Assembly: GCF_037975245.1 (NCBI RefSeq)
Contig: NC_092582.1
Span: 10,206,001 to 10,270,000 of the forward strand
DNA length: 64,000 nucleotides
Direction of reading: 5' to 3'
From: Apostichopus japonicus
Lineage: Eukaryota; Echinodermata; Holothuroidea; Aspidochirotida; Stichopodidae
Below are positions 1 through 11,813 of this stretch, piece after piece. Position numbers and translations under genes: made by a program. Each line of letters begins with the position of its first letter. The stretch's first letter is position 1. The notes beneath the pieces were generated by a model. It had not been told where the DNA came from. It saw only the letters and a list, made by a program, of their open reading frames with translations, and made no database searches.

Positions 1-3000
1 AAGACGTCATCACCCGGGGTTCGAACCACGGATGCAAAAGACTGTCTCGCTCATCAGCTCGTACAGTGCGCCAAGCCAACGCGCCACTGTATGGACTGAG
101 ATATTAGGCCGATTAACTAATACTTAAAGCTCCCCATGTAGGCACTCGCTGTAAAAGATCGGCAAAAGACGTCATCACCCGGGGTTCGAACCACGGATGC
201 AAAAGACTGTCTCGCTCATCAGCTCGTACAGTGCGCCAAGCCAACGCGCCACTGTATGGACTGAGATATTAGGCCGATTAACTAATACTTAAAGCTCCCC
301 ATTTAGGCACTCGCTGTAAAAGACCGGCAAAAGACGTCATCACCCGGGGTTCGAACCACGGATGCAAAAGACTGTCTCGCTCATCAGCTCGTACAGTGCG
401 CCAAGCCAACGCGCCACTGTATGGACTGAGATATTAGGCCGATTAACTAATACTTAAAGCTCCCCATGTAGGCACTCGCTGTAAAAGATCGGCAAAAGAC
501 GTCATCACCCGGGGTTCGAACCACGGATGCAAAAGACTGTCTCGCTCATCAGCTCGTACAGTGCGCCAAGCAAACGCGCCACTGTATGGACTGAGATATT
601 AGGCCGATTAACTAATACTTAAAGCTCCCCATGTAGGCACTCGCTGTAAAAGATCGGCAAAAGACGTCATCACCCGGGGTTCGAACCACGGATGCAAAAG
701 ACTGTCTCGCTCATCAGCTCGTACAGTGCGCCAAGCCATCGCGCCACTGTATGGACTGAGATATTAGGCCGATTAACTAATACTTAAAGCTCCCCATTTA
801 GGCACTCGCTGTAAAAGACCGGCAAAAGACGTCATCACCCGGGGTTCGAACCACGGATGCAAAAGACTGTCTCGCTCATCAGCTCGTACAGTGCGCCAAG
901 CCAACGCGCCACTGTATGGACTGAGATATTAGGCCGATTAACTAATACTTAAAGCTCCCCATTTAGGCACTCGCTGTAAAAGACCGGCAAAAGACGTCAT
1001 CACCCGGGGTTCGAACCACGGATGCAAAAGACTGTCTCGCTCATCAGCTCGTACAGTGCGCCAAGCCAACGCGCCACTGTATGGACTGAGATATTAGGCC
1101 GATTAACTAATACTTAAAGCTCCCCATGTAGGCACTCGCTGTAAAAGATCGGCAAAAGACGTCATCACCCGGGGTTCGAACCACGGATGCAAAAGACTGT
1201 CTCGCTCATCAGCTCGTACAGTGCGCCAAGCCATCGCGCCACTGTATGGACTGAGATATTAGGCCGATTAACTAATACTTACAGCTCCCCATTTAGGCAC
1301 TCGCTGTAAAAGACCGGCAAAAGACGTCATCACCCGGGGTTCGAACCACGGATGCAAAAGACTGTCTCGCTCATCAGCTCGTACAGTGCGCCAAGCCAAC
1401 GCGCCACTGTATGGACTGAGATATTAGGCCGATTAACTAATACTTAAAGCTCCCCATTTAGGCACTCGCTGTAAAAGATCGGCAAAAGACGTCATCACCC
1501 GGGGTTCGAACCACGGATGCAAAAGACTGTCTCGCTCATCAGCTCGTACAGTGCGCCAAGCCATCGCGCCACTGTATGGACTGAGATATTAGGCCGATTA
1601 ACTAATACTTAAAGCTCCCCATGTAGGCACTCGCTGTAAAAGATCGGCAAAAGACGTCATCACCCGGGGTTCGAACCACGGATGCAAAAGACTGTCTCGC
1701 TCATCAGCTCGTACAGTGCGCCAAGCCATCGCGCCACTGTATGGACTGAGATATTAGGCCGATTAACTAATGCTTAAAGCTCCCCATGTAGGCACTCGCT
1801 GTAAAAGACCGGCAAAAGACGTCATCACCCGGGGTTCGAACCACGGATGCAAAAGACTGTCTCGCTCATCAGCTCGTACAGTGCGCCAAGCCATCGCGCC
1901 ACTGTATGGACTGAGATATTAGGCCGATTAACTAATGCCTAAAGCTCCCCATGTAGGCACTCGCTGTAAAAGACCGGCAAAAGACGTCATCACCCGGGGT
2001 TCGAACCACGGATGCAAAAGACTGTCTCGCTCATCAGCTCGTACAGTGCGCCAAGCCATCGCGCCACTGTATGGACTGAGATATTAGGCCGATTAACTAA
2101 TGCTTAAAGCTCCCCATGTAGGCACTCGCTGTAAAAGATCGGCAAAAGACGTCATCACCCGGGGTTCGAACCACGGATGCAAAAGACTGTCTCGCTCATC
2201 AGCTCGTACAGTGCGCCAAGCCATCGCGCCACTGTATGGACTGAGATATTAGGCCGATTAACTAATGCTTAAAACTCCCCATGTAGGCACTCGCTGTAAA
2301 AGATCGGCAAAAGACGTCATCACCCGGGGTTCGAACCACGGATGCAAAAGACTGTCTCGCTCATCAGCTCGTACAGTGCGCCAAGCCATCGCGCCACTGT
2401 ATGGACTGAGATATTAGGCCGATTAACTAATGCTTAAAACTCCCCATGTAGGCACTCGCTGTAAAAGACCGGCAAAAGACGTCATCACCCGGGGTTCGAA
2501 CCACGGATGCAAAAGACTGTCTCGCTCATCAGCTCGTACAGTGCGCCAAGCCATCGCGCCACTGTATGGACTGAGATATTAGGCCGATTAACTAATGCTT
2601 AAAGCTCCCCATGTAGGCACTCGCTGTAAAAGATCGGCAAAAGACGTCATCACCCGGGGTTCGAACCACGGATGCAAAAGACTGTCTCGCTCATCAGCTC
2701 GTACAGTGCGCCAAGCCATCGCGCCACTGTATGGACTGAGATATTAGGCCGATTAACTAATGCTTAAAGCTCCTCATGTAGGCACTCGCTGTAAAAGATC
2801 GGCAAAAGACGTCATCACCCGGGGTTCGAACCACGGATGCAAAAGACTGTCTCGCTCATCAGCTCGTACAGTGCGCCAAGCCATCGCGCCACTGTATGGA
2901 CTGAGATATTAGGCCGATTAACTAATGCTTAAAGCTCCCCATTTAGGCACTCGCTGTAAAAGACCGGCAAAAGACGTCATCACCCGGGGTTCGAACCACG

Positions 3001-3149
3001 GATGCAAAAGACTGTCTCGCTCATCAGCTCGTACAGTGCGCCGAGCCATCGCGCCACTGTATGGACTGAGATACTTGGGCCGATTAACTAATACTTAAAG
3101 CTCCCAGTGTTAGAACGGGGAGATTAAAAGACGTCATCACCGGGGTTCG
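1..3149 (-). repeat. 165-bp satellite array, 19 tandem copies, with tRNA-like pol III boxes
   Basis: Units begin at 1, 166, 331 and so on every 165 bp to 2971, with no length change over 18 full copies. Copy 19 diverges after about 3073. A broken start of another unit (3126-3149) follows an 18-bp unrelated stretch. Read on the minus strand, each unit has an A-box-like TGGCGCGTTGG (unit positions 86 to 76) and, 47 bp on, a B box GGTTCGAACCC (27 to 17). This is the promoter layout of tRNAs and tRNA-derived SINEs. The tRNA stems are degenerate, so a SINE or tRNA-derived satellite is likelier than functional tRNA genes. Copies differ at a few diagnostic sites: ccaacg/ccatcg, atactt/atgctt, atgta/attta and gatc/gacc. 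Confidence 0.9.
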
Positions 3150-3592
3150 CAAACAAAACAACTTTGATTTGATTTTGATTTGATTTGTTTTATTTTGTTT
3201 TTTCACGTGCAAATATACAAGGTGAAAGGAAGTCTTCTATAAAGCATACAATAGCTTAACAATGTATAAGACTCCCTGAAGAAAAAAAAGAGAAGAAAAA
3301 ATTAAAAATCAAATTAATCGTTTCGACAATTAATCAATTATATGATATTTTAATTAATATGATGCAATTATTTCTTTCATATAACTTTTTCTAAATGTTC
3401 TACACGATAATTTATTTTCAATAATGTTAGTAATAGAATTCCATGTTTTTATTGCTCGATTTCTGAGGCTTAACATTCCTGTTGAGGTATTCGTGTTGTG
3501 ATAATGCGCATGATTTGCGTGTCTTGTGGTGTGGTGATGTATATCCGAATTACTGATTAAATAATTATGAAATGCATTAGGTAGGAGTCCAT

Positions 3593-4379
3593 CATGGGCG
3601 GCGATCCTGGGGGGAAGGGGGGATATATCCCCCCATGAAAATGGGTGGAGGGGATGTAATACACCATATCCCCCCCCCCACCAAATGCCAGGGATAAGAA
3701 TATTTTCATGCCTACATTTATGCATCATCGTGAATGTACGGCTCTTTTTTAGCTTCATTTCTCGCCTACCATAAACGCAGTGCGATCTTTCAAATAAACC
3801 GTCTTTATCTTTATCACGGTATTGATATAGTACATATATGCACCCTCATAGTATTCATATAGGCCCTATAGTAGGCCTACACACGTACATGTTCCCTCGA
3901 ACAGCTGAGAACCTCATGTTACCAGGGTAATGCTTAATACACGTTTCACCTTGATGCCCTAGCAATCGGTACCTAGGAATGTAACTATGTGTAATTGTGT
4001 ACTGCATGTGTATAGGCCTATAATAGCCTGCATGAGGCCATTTTATTCATCGAATAATATAAAAGAGCTCTCGAACATTCTAACGTGGCCTGAAACAAGA
4101 TTGACAGGGGCAATTTTCCCAAAATAACACCCGAAATTAAAAAAAAAAGTATTTTGGATCCTGATTATGAGATATTTCGGACATGATATCCCTATTTTAA
4201 AGTTGGGTATATGCCGCTTGGAAACCTTGGGAAGTGCCGTTTCCGGCCATCTAGAGGGTTTGTAAATCCCCAAATTTTCTTGTACGCTTCGCGCCAACTC
4301 ATGGTGGCGCTACGCTTAGATAGTCAACAAGGTCATATCCCCCCCCCCCCCCACTCGGAAGTACGGATCGCCGCCCATG
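3593..4379. mobile_element. Non-autonomous hAT element, 8-bp TSD gagtccat
   Basis: It has perfect 15-bp terminal inverted repeats, CATGGGCGGCGATCC at 3593 and GGATCGCCGCCCATG ending at 4379. They are flanked by the 8-bp duplication gagtccat (3585-3592 and 4380-4387). Removing the element restores the LINE reading across the junction. The inside carries (C)n runs and one copy of the recurrent GCGCCACC hairpin core (about 4260-4335, minus orientation). No transposase is visible. Confidence 0.9.
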
Positions 4380-5812
4380 GAGTCCATTCAAAGCCTTATA
4401 AGTGAAGGTGGTAAGATTTACACGTATTATGTCATTAATTTTCAATACATTCAGATCCTTGAATAGAAGGCTGGTGTGATCACGTGGTGCAGCACGTGAT
4501 ATGTGGCGGACAGCTTTCTTTTGCATTATAATAATAAATAGCTTAAGATTAGTATCACGTGTACCAGACCAAATTATCGAGCAATAAGAAAAATGTGGGA
4601 CCACTAAAGTTTGATAGGGTCTTTAATATGTGTTGTGGCAGGTAGTGTTTCAATTTCGATAATATTCCTATATTTTTTGCAAACTTTCCTGCACACTATG
4701 GAAATATGATCACCCCATGAAAGTTTATGATTAATGTGTACACCTAAGAATTTATTAGAAAATACTTCTTTGAGAATTTTACCTCCCATAAAAATATCTT
4801 TATCCCAGCTGAAATTTCGGGATGTATTAAAAACAATATAATTCGTTTTGCCAATGTTAAGCGACAGCTTATTAGAGGCAAACCAGTCGTTAAATTTATT
4901 CAATTCAGAAGACACTTTAAAATGAAATAGCTTTTCATTTCTATTTGATTCGAAAAAAATATTTGTGTCGTCGGCAAATAACGTAATGTTTGCGATCTCT
5001 GAAACGTGGCAGATGTCATTGACATATATAATAAACAGTAAAGGGCCTAGAATTGAGTCTTGTGGAACACCACATTGAATTTCTGCAAGATGAGAATGAG
5101 TGTTTTTGTAAGAGATATATTGATGCCGATTAGATACATAACTATCGATCCAGTTCAGCGTCGTTCCTCTGATGCCATAATGTTGTAATTTACTAAGTAG
5201 AATGGTATGGTAGAATGGTTAACTTTATCAGAAACTTTGGTAATGTCATTGACATAAAGGATGAAAAACAATGAACCAAGTATAGAGCCTTGTGGCCAGG
5301 GGCGTCAATCCGATTTGAAACGTGGGGGGACGTAATCGATTCGAGTATTCCGGCCGTAAGTACTATCTAAGCGGAGCGCCACCATCAGTTGGCGCGCAGC
5401 GTAGCAAGAAAATTTCAGATTTCAATACCTGCCATATCGCTGGAGATGGCACTTGCCAGGCTGAGTAGCAGCCATCTAGTTGCGTGATTTCGGGACTAAT
5501 TACAAATTCGTCACTCAGAAAATCTGCAATAAAGTTCATGCGACCTTCATTTTTAGCGGATTATTTCGTCTATTAGTGATTTGAATTTGACATGAACATT
5601 AGAACCCAGTGCAAGTTGACAAATGATGCGGCGAACTGGAACCCCAGCCCCATTTTGCCCTATGTTTCGGGATAGAATACCCCTCATTTGTTCGAACCCA
5701 TGACAACTAACAATCTGTGAATAAATTTACTTCGAAATGGGCACATAAATTATCTTGCACCAAATCGGTAAAGGAATGACCACATGGCAGATATAGGCCT
5801 ATTATCCTATAG

Positions 5813-6141
5813 CAGGGGTGGGCAACCTTTTTGAATGAATGGGCCAGATTTTAGGAGTGAAAGATTGACAGGGCCGCACCTAACCAACGACCTGCTGTTT
5901 ATTTAAAACCTTTGCTTCCGAGGACGTTCAAGCAATAGGTGTGTGTAATAATCTGTATTCACAAAAACAATATGTCAATGCAGTCCAGTTGATAATTAAT
6001 GGTGATAATAGACCTACCTGACAGCATCATTGGTGCAGATAAATTCTAAGCAGCTAGTTTTTTTCTTGAGACATCTCACGGGCCCAAAAAAATCACTGGC
6101 GGGCCGCATGTGGCCCGCGGGCCGTAGGTTGCCCACCCCTG
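5813..6141. mobile_element. Small hAT element nested in the larger hAT
   Basis: The ends are CAGGGGTGGGCAACC and GGTTGCCCACCCCTG, exact 15-bp inverted repeats. The flanks tcctatag and gcctatag match at 7 of 8 bases, as expected for an aged 8-bp duplication. The interior includes a G/C-rich palindromic stretch around 6090-6125 (gggccgcatgtggcccgcgg), typical of Charlie-like hAT non-autonomous elements. There is no coding capacity. Confidence 0.85.
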
Positions 6142-7748
6142 GCCTATAGGAACGATGTTCTAAAGTGTGCCCGGACATATAGGCGAAGAAAGCTATCCGC
6201 CGCGACTGCATGTGAGTTTCTCGACTTGCCGTCCTGGGAGTCATACCACAAAATGGTGCATTTCCTCATACGCCATTATTAATAATTTAAATAACTAACT
6301 AATTAGGCACAGCCCAGATCCGAGTTCGTATAGCGAGCTTAGCGCAAATTTGGCCAAAAGTCGTCAAACACCAGCATGTTAAACCAGGTTGCTAGGTCTA
6401 CGAGAATATACATTTCTATGAATTTGAAAACAAGGATAGCAAGACAAACCACTTTTGTTATGTTTTCAGGACCTCACATATGCGCATGTATCGTCAGACT
6501 TAGAATAGGTCCGATGTGGGTGGTGGCTAAAGTGATGAAGACATGAAAATAAATCAGTGGTTGTTCGTTGGAGTCCTCAAGCAAGTTACCTCGGTTGCTA
6601 GGTGGATCTGCATCTGGTAATCGGGTGAATTCTGGTCGGAGCATACTATGTAACCACCGTGTACCACGGGACGTAGCTAAGGCCTGGTGATTGGGGGGGG
6701 GGGGGGTTGTAGTGGCTGAAAATCAGTTTTGAAGCCAGAAAATTCCGACTGCTGCTTTGTACCCCCCCCCCCACCCTCGCGCTACTCGTCAACGATTCGG
6801 TCAGTGTCAGTCAGAAAACCCAATCTTTCGCGACTGCACTTCTGTTCCGAACTTGTTGCGATACATTTGTACCCACTGGTACTCATTTCATAAACTTATT
6901 CCCCCCCCCCACCCCACCCCAACCAAATATTTTTGTGAAAATTCGGGCAATATGCTGATAACTTTTGGGCACCTACTGAAAGAAAGATAATTTGCAATGT
7001 GTTTTTCAGTGATTAAACTGATAGTATTATTACCCAACAATTCTAAACATTACGGAAGGGTAATAACAGGGAAAATGATTGTATGCTATTTGCATGCGAT
7101 GTAAAGACCAACGCATGCCTATATGCCCATTATCATGTGGAACGCGAACAATTTTGGTGATATTTACAACCCCTCCCCCCCCCCTAAAATCAAATTGGGC
7201 TCCTTCGCCTATGACGGTAGTTCTATTAGGCATTTTGTTTTTGTAGTATTCAAAATCATACGAAGTTTTGTACGGTGGAGTATAAGAATCGCGAGACACA
7301 ATTTCCCAAAGTGGCAAGGAAAACGTGGTTAATATGACAGGTTAAAGGTCAATTTTGACCGAAATTCTTCAATTTTTTTAGATCATGCACAATCACAGGG
7401 ATAAATGAATAGGCCTAGATAAACTAGAGTGCGACAGTCGGAAATTCCGACTGTCGCACTCCAATTTTCCAACAAGCGTCAGTTTTACCAAGTTTGGGGG
7501 TGAGACACCCCTCACCCCCCCCCCCCCTCTATAGTTTTCTCACTGTGGAGTAAACTCCGGTATCACTCAACAACAAGGTAACATGGGATGCGCTGCTACG
7601 GAATATACTCCCTATTTCATTTTCCCAATATTAGGGAACGGGCACCGTCTTTGAAACACCATCTTCAACTAAACAACAACTATGTACAGGCTTTGGCTCT
7701 AGCTATGAAGTACTGTGTCTTATCATAATGACGGAGCGCACTAGTTTT

Positions 7749-8170
7749 CTACTGGAATGGCCCGAAGATGCGGCGTCTGTAATCCGAGGAACCAACGAAT
7801 TTCTCTGCTAACTCCTCAGGCTTCCACTGGGCTAGACGTTCGCGGTGAATATGGCACACCATCACATGGTTCAGCCTCTGTTGAGTCATGGTGCTCCGTA
7901 GCCTTGTCTTCAAACGCCTCAGAGCACTAAAAGATCTCTCGGCTTCCGTCGAACTGGCGGAGGAGACGAGGAGCAACCGCAAGAGAGCTTCGACTTCACC
8001 AAACATAGCCCGTACCGCTGGATTCATCGACTTGAATATTTGTCTATACCTTAACCGACGACGAATGGAACTGGCCTCGAAAGAAAGGCAGACTAAACTT
8101 AAGATTGTTGGAGAGCTCAGGGTACCAACTCACGAGATCTTGGTGGAATTCTCCATTCAGCAGCATTGAG
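7749..8170 (-). pseudogene. hAT transposase C-terminal (dimerisation) domain, broken
   Basis: The 92-residue open frame at 7749-8027 contains LLRLLLVSSASSTEAERSFS, SALRRLKTRLRSTM and RLNHVMVCHIHRE. This is the conserved hAT family C-terminal block, in which the AERSFS..LRRLKT..R..M core mediates dimerisation and completes the catalytic fold. Just upstream on the minus strand (8041-8170) a different frame continues the homology (EFHQDLVSWYPELSNNLK). The reading frame is therefore shifted and has a stop, and the N-terminal catalytic part is gone. It lies inside the hAT at 5297-8334. Confidence 0.85.
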
Positions 8171-8492
8171 TGATATTCGATGATATGAATCCTGAACTGT
8201 GTAAGTCCTAACCAAATAGAGCCACGACACTACTCTTTTTCCAAATGTGTGGGGGACATTTGATATTGTTTCCCCCACCCATCGAAATGTGGGGGATGTG
8301 TCCCCCGCCCCCCCCCCCTGGATTGACGCCCATGCTTGTGGCACACCACATTGTATTATCTCCGGTTGGGAATGAGCACTTTTGTAGGATGTATATCGGT
8401 AGCGTTTGCTAAGTAACTGTCGATCCACTTAAGAGGGGTTCCTCTTATGCCGTAACGGTGTAAATTATTAAGCAGAATTGTGTGGTCTATTG

Positions 8493-9437
8493 CCTAGGTT
8501 CTCAACCTTTTTCTATCCAGGGACCCCTTGAGATAAACTGAAATTTTTGGAGGACCCCCGGACAGTGACCGACGACCTGGGGAGGGGTATAAGGGGAGGG
8601 GTGTTCCCCTCCCCTTTTGATTTTTTTTTTCAATATTTGAGGGTTAGATGCGAAATGGTGCATTATTTTGTGACTTTTGAAGTAAATTTATGTTCAAGAA
8701 TTTGTTTAGAAATGCATTTTTCTGGGCCTGGAATGCAGTTTTCCTAGACCTGCAAGTATTGCTAGGCATAGGCCTACTTGGAAATCCTTACTTTCAAATT
8801 ATATATTCCCAATTAAATGTTAATTTGGAAGCGATGATTTGTCAGGTACAAACTGGTTGATTCTGCATGAGGTCAGGAGAAATATGGGTTTTCTTTGTCA
8901 GAGATAGCTGCAAATGGCACCGTTTTCTTTGGTGTCAAATCCAAGTTAGTTATAACTTTACCTCCACCAAAGCCTTATAACTACCGCGCTTCGCTGTGTC
9001 AACAGTGAGCAACGCATCATAGTTATTGCTCTGCATATTAGGATGTATAGTGTGCAGTTAAGTTATACACAACACTCGGGTGGCATGTTATCCATACCTC
9101 ACCGAATGTATACCTTAATGAGAAACTATATTACTTGTTTTCATCGGGGAACGCACGATTCAACATTTATCGACTACTGACGATACGGTCTGATCATCAG
9201 GGTCCGACGTATTGACGGCTAGCCTAGCCTAGATTTCTAGAGGCATACATACTTCTTCCTTCGACTATATCTCTCATTCCATTTTTCACGAACCTCTTCG
9301 GCTTTCGCGGACCCTTATTTTTTTCACGGACCCTTATTTCTTCACGGACCCCCTGCGGACCCCTTTGCCCTCACGGACCCCCAAATAAATTTCACGGACC
9401 CCCTAGGGGTCCGCGGACCCCAGGTTGAGTATCCTGG
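8493..9437. mobile_element. Non-autonomous hAT element, TSD gtctattg
   Basis: The left end is CCTAGGTTCTCAACC and the right end GGTTGAGTATCCTGG, imperfect inverted repeats. They are flanked by a perfect 8-bp duplication gtctattg (8485-8492 and 9438-9445). It is inserted in the LINE; excision rejoins the FDTIDP..ILL region. The interior near 9330-9420 is a run of short GGACCC-type repeats (acggacccc motifs). A related interior (GATGCGAAATGGTGCA) recurs at 36848. Confidence 0.88.
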
Positions 9438-11813
9438 GTCTATTGTGTCAAAGGCCTTTGAGAGGTCCAGGAAAACCCCGACACATGTACTATTCTTGTC
9501 AAGATTACTATATAAAATGTCAATAGCATCAGCTAGTGCTAGCTCAGTGGAGTGTTCAGGACGGAATCCATACTGTTCGTGGCATAAAATGATATATTTT
9601 AAAATAAAGTTAAAAATACCATTATACATAAGCCTTTTAACTATTTTGGAAAAACATGATAAAAGTGATATAGGTCGATAATTTTCAAAGTTTTCTGAAT
9701 CCCCTTTCTTAAAGACAGGGATGACCTTGGCAAACTTAAGCATATCAGGAAATATACCAGTAATTAAACGACAAATTACAATTGTGGGTTAATGGTTTGG
9801 TAATAAATGGGAAAACTTGCCTAACAATACCAGGCTTAAAATCATCGTATCCAGCTGCCTTATTGGGTTTCATGCAAGAGGTGACTGTTTTTAACAACTC
9901 CGCCTCACTGACAGGATGAGAAAACATGGAATGAGTGTTAACATCAATGTTCACAGATTCCTGTGATTTACGCGGTTGTGGTTGATTTTATTGCCAGTGA
10001 TGGCCCCAGATTGACGAAAAGGTTATTAAATTTATCAGCAATGTCATGGTCGGTGTTAATCTCTTTGTCACCATCCTTGAAAGAAGAAGGATACGATGAT
10101 TGTTTACGACCATTATGGAGAATTTGGTTAATGGTATCCCAGGTGCCTTTGGGTTATTCCTTGCATGTTGTTGAAATTTAATTTTCTAGAAAATTTGATT
10201 ACATGATTTAACTAATTACAATATTGAGAATATATAGTTTTATTTACATCAGACGGGTTCTTTATATGTCTTTTAAATAGCTTATCTTTTCTTTTAATAG
10301 AAACAAGAATACCTTTAGTAATCCAAGGGTTCCTTTTGCTTCGTCTATTTCTGGCATTTACACGATATATACTTGGGAAAGCATTCATTGTATACATGGT
10401 TAACAGAATTAAAGAAATTACGATAGGCAACGTTTGAGTCATTTTGCATAAGCACATTTTCCCAGTGAATGTCCTGAATTTTGGAAACGAAATTCTCAAT
10501 ATTAGAATTGGTGTAATTTCGTACGTAGGCTGTGGTTCTTTGAGGATGAGTGTTGGTATAGGTTTGCAAAAATATAGGATAATGATCGCTTAAGTCAGTG
10601 GCAAATATACCTGTAAGTAGTCTGCAATCGTCATTAGTTTAAAAAAAAATTATCGATTAGAGATGTAGAAGTACTGCTTACACGGGTTGGCTTAATAATA
10701 GTGGGATAAAATTCGTTTGTGTATAAAACATTGAGAAATTTAGCTGATTTAGAATCATCAAACAAATCGATATTATAGTCGCCCATTAAGTACGTAGTGG
10801 AACGGCTGTTAGAAGTTATGGTTAGCATATCGTTCATATGTGAAATTTATCTATCCAATGAGCTGTTGGGAGGTCTATAGACTACGCCAACAATGTATTT
10901 TTTTCTTAGGTGGCTGATTTCTACTTCAATGAATAAAGACTCAATAGAGTCATTGAACACAGAAATATCATCCCTGTGTTTAAAACTAATATTATTGTTA
11001 ATAAATAGACATACACCGCCGCCTCTTTTGGAGGGCCGATGCTTTTCAATAAGGGTATAGTTATCAATGTGGAATAAATGGGGTTGTGTTTGATACAACT
11101 CTGAATATTACTGTAACGAATTCTGATCCATTTCTGAAAGTTGGGACCGAAGCCTATCCTATTAATTACTTTATAAAGGTACTTAATGTTCGACTCGGTC
11201 GACTTTGAGGGCATTGCAATGCCTTTCCCGTTATTGATGTTTAAATAATCAATATTTTTTTGTTTTTTCATCATTCTTACATTTTCAGTTATGTCTCTAC
11301 CCGGAAAACAATCTGGTCTTCAGAAATTAAAGATTGAGACGCCGCAAATCACCTTTCTTTGGAATGAGAGTTAAAACACATGTTCTCATAGAGGTACATA
11401 ATTCATCTGCATAAAATATTTCTTTTTGTAAGTTTCTCAAAAATGTCCATAAAATCGAACGAAAGGGTTTAAAAGAACAGCGGTGTCAAGCCATCCAGTC
11501 CTGGACTCTTGTTTGGCTCCATAGAAAAAAGGGCGTACTTCATCTCTTCCACGGTTATTTCGTTTTCTCAAAAATTTGCGTCCTTTGGTGAAAGATTTCT
11601 TGATATTTCGTTTAAAAGAAGTTGGAGACAGCTTTAGTCTGTTTTCTCCAATTTGTTTAATTTAGAATAAAAATTAATTTGTTCCGAAATAACTTCGTTG
11701 GGATTTTTAATAATATGGCATGTTTCGGTTAAGAGAGTTTTTATGCCTTTCTTCTTCTGTCGGCTTTTCTCCAGATTGAAAAGAAATTAGCGGATTTCTC
11801 GCCCTCTTCACAC

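Larger units (their letters stand above)
5297..8334 (-). mobile_element. hAT transposon, 3.0 kb, TSD cttgtggc, degraded
   Basis: The termini are CAGGGGCGTCAATCC and GGATTGACGCCCATG (14 of 15 match as inverted repeats), flanked by the 8-bp duplication cttgtggc (5289-5296 and 8335-8342). It sits inside the reverse transcriptase region of LINE copy 1. The minus strand retains the C-terminal end of a hAT transposase at 7749-8170. Other repeats are nested inside: a smaller hAT at 5813-6141, a hairpin-core copy at about 5360-5460, and at about 6900-7215 a relative of the CATAGGCG element found at 40030-40420. Confidence 0.9.
3150..11104 (-). mobile_element. CR1/Jockey-like LINE (copy 1), split by hAT insertions
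   Basis: Read on the minus strand, pieces at 9438-11104, 8335-8492, 4380-5296 and 3150-3592 join into one non-LTR retrotransposon. The order is: partial AP endonuclease (10847-11098, with IVGVVYRPPNSS), a linker, reverse transcriptase (9445-9743 with FKKGDSENFENYRPISLL, EQYGFRPEHST and FLDLSKAFDTID; the FADD catalytic motif near 4960-4980; KLSLNIGKTNYIVF at 4604-4915), then the C-terminal region (IKTWNSI, 3354-3590) and a 3' UTR with a hairpin. It ends in an (AAATC)n-like tail at about 3150-3200. The endonuclease N-terminus is missing, so the copy is 5' truncated. Stops and frameshifts make it dead. It is the same family as the copy at 25270-27800. Confidence 0.85.

Noticed and set aside
1-3105. 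A cluster of 19 tRNA genes
   Set aside because: The A and B box sequences are present, but the T-arm and acceptor pairings do not form a normal cloverleaf. Every copy sits in a strict 165-bp satellite, so a tRNA-derived repeat is likelier.
1-3105. A CRISPR array
   Set aside because: The whole 165-bp unit is repeated with no unique spacers, and the surrounding DNA is eukaryotic.
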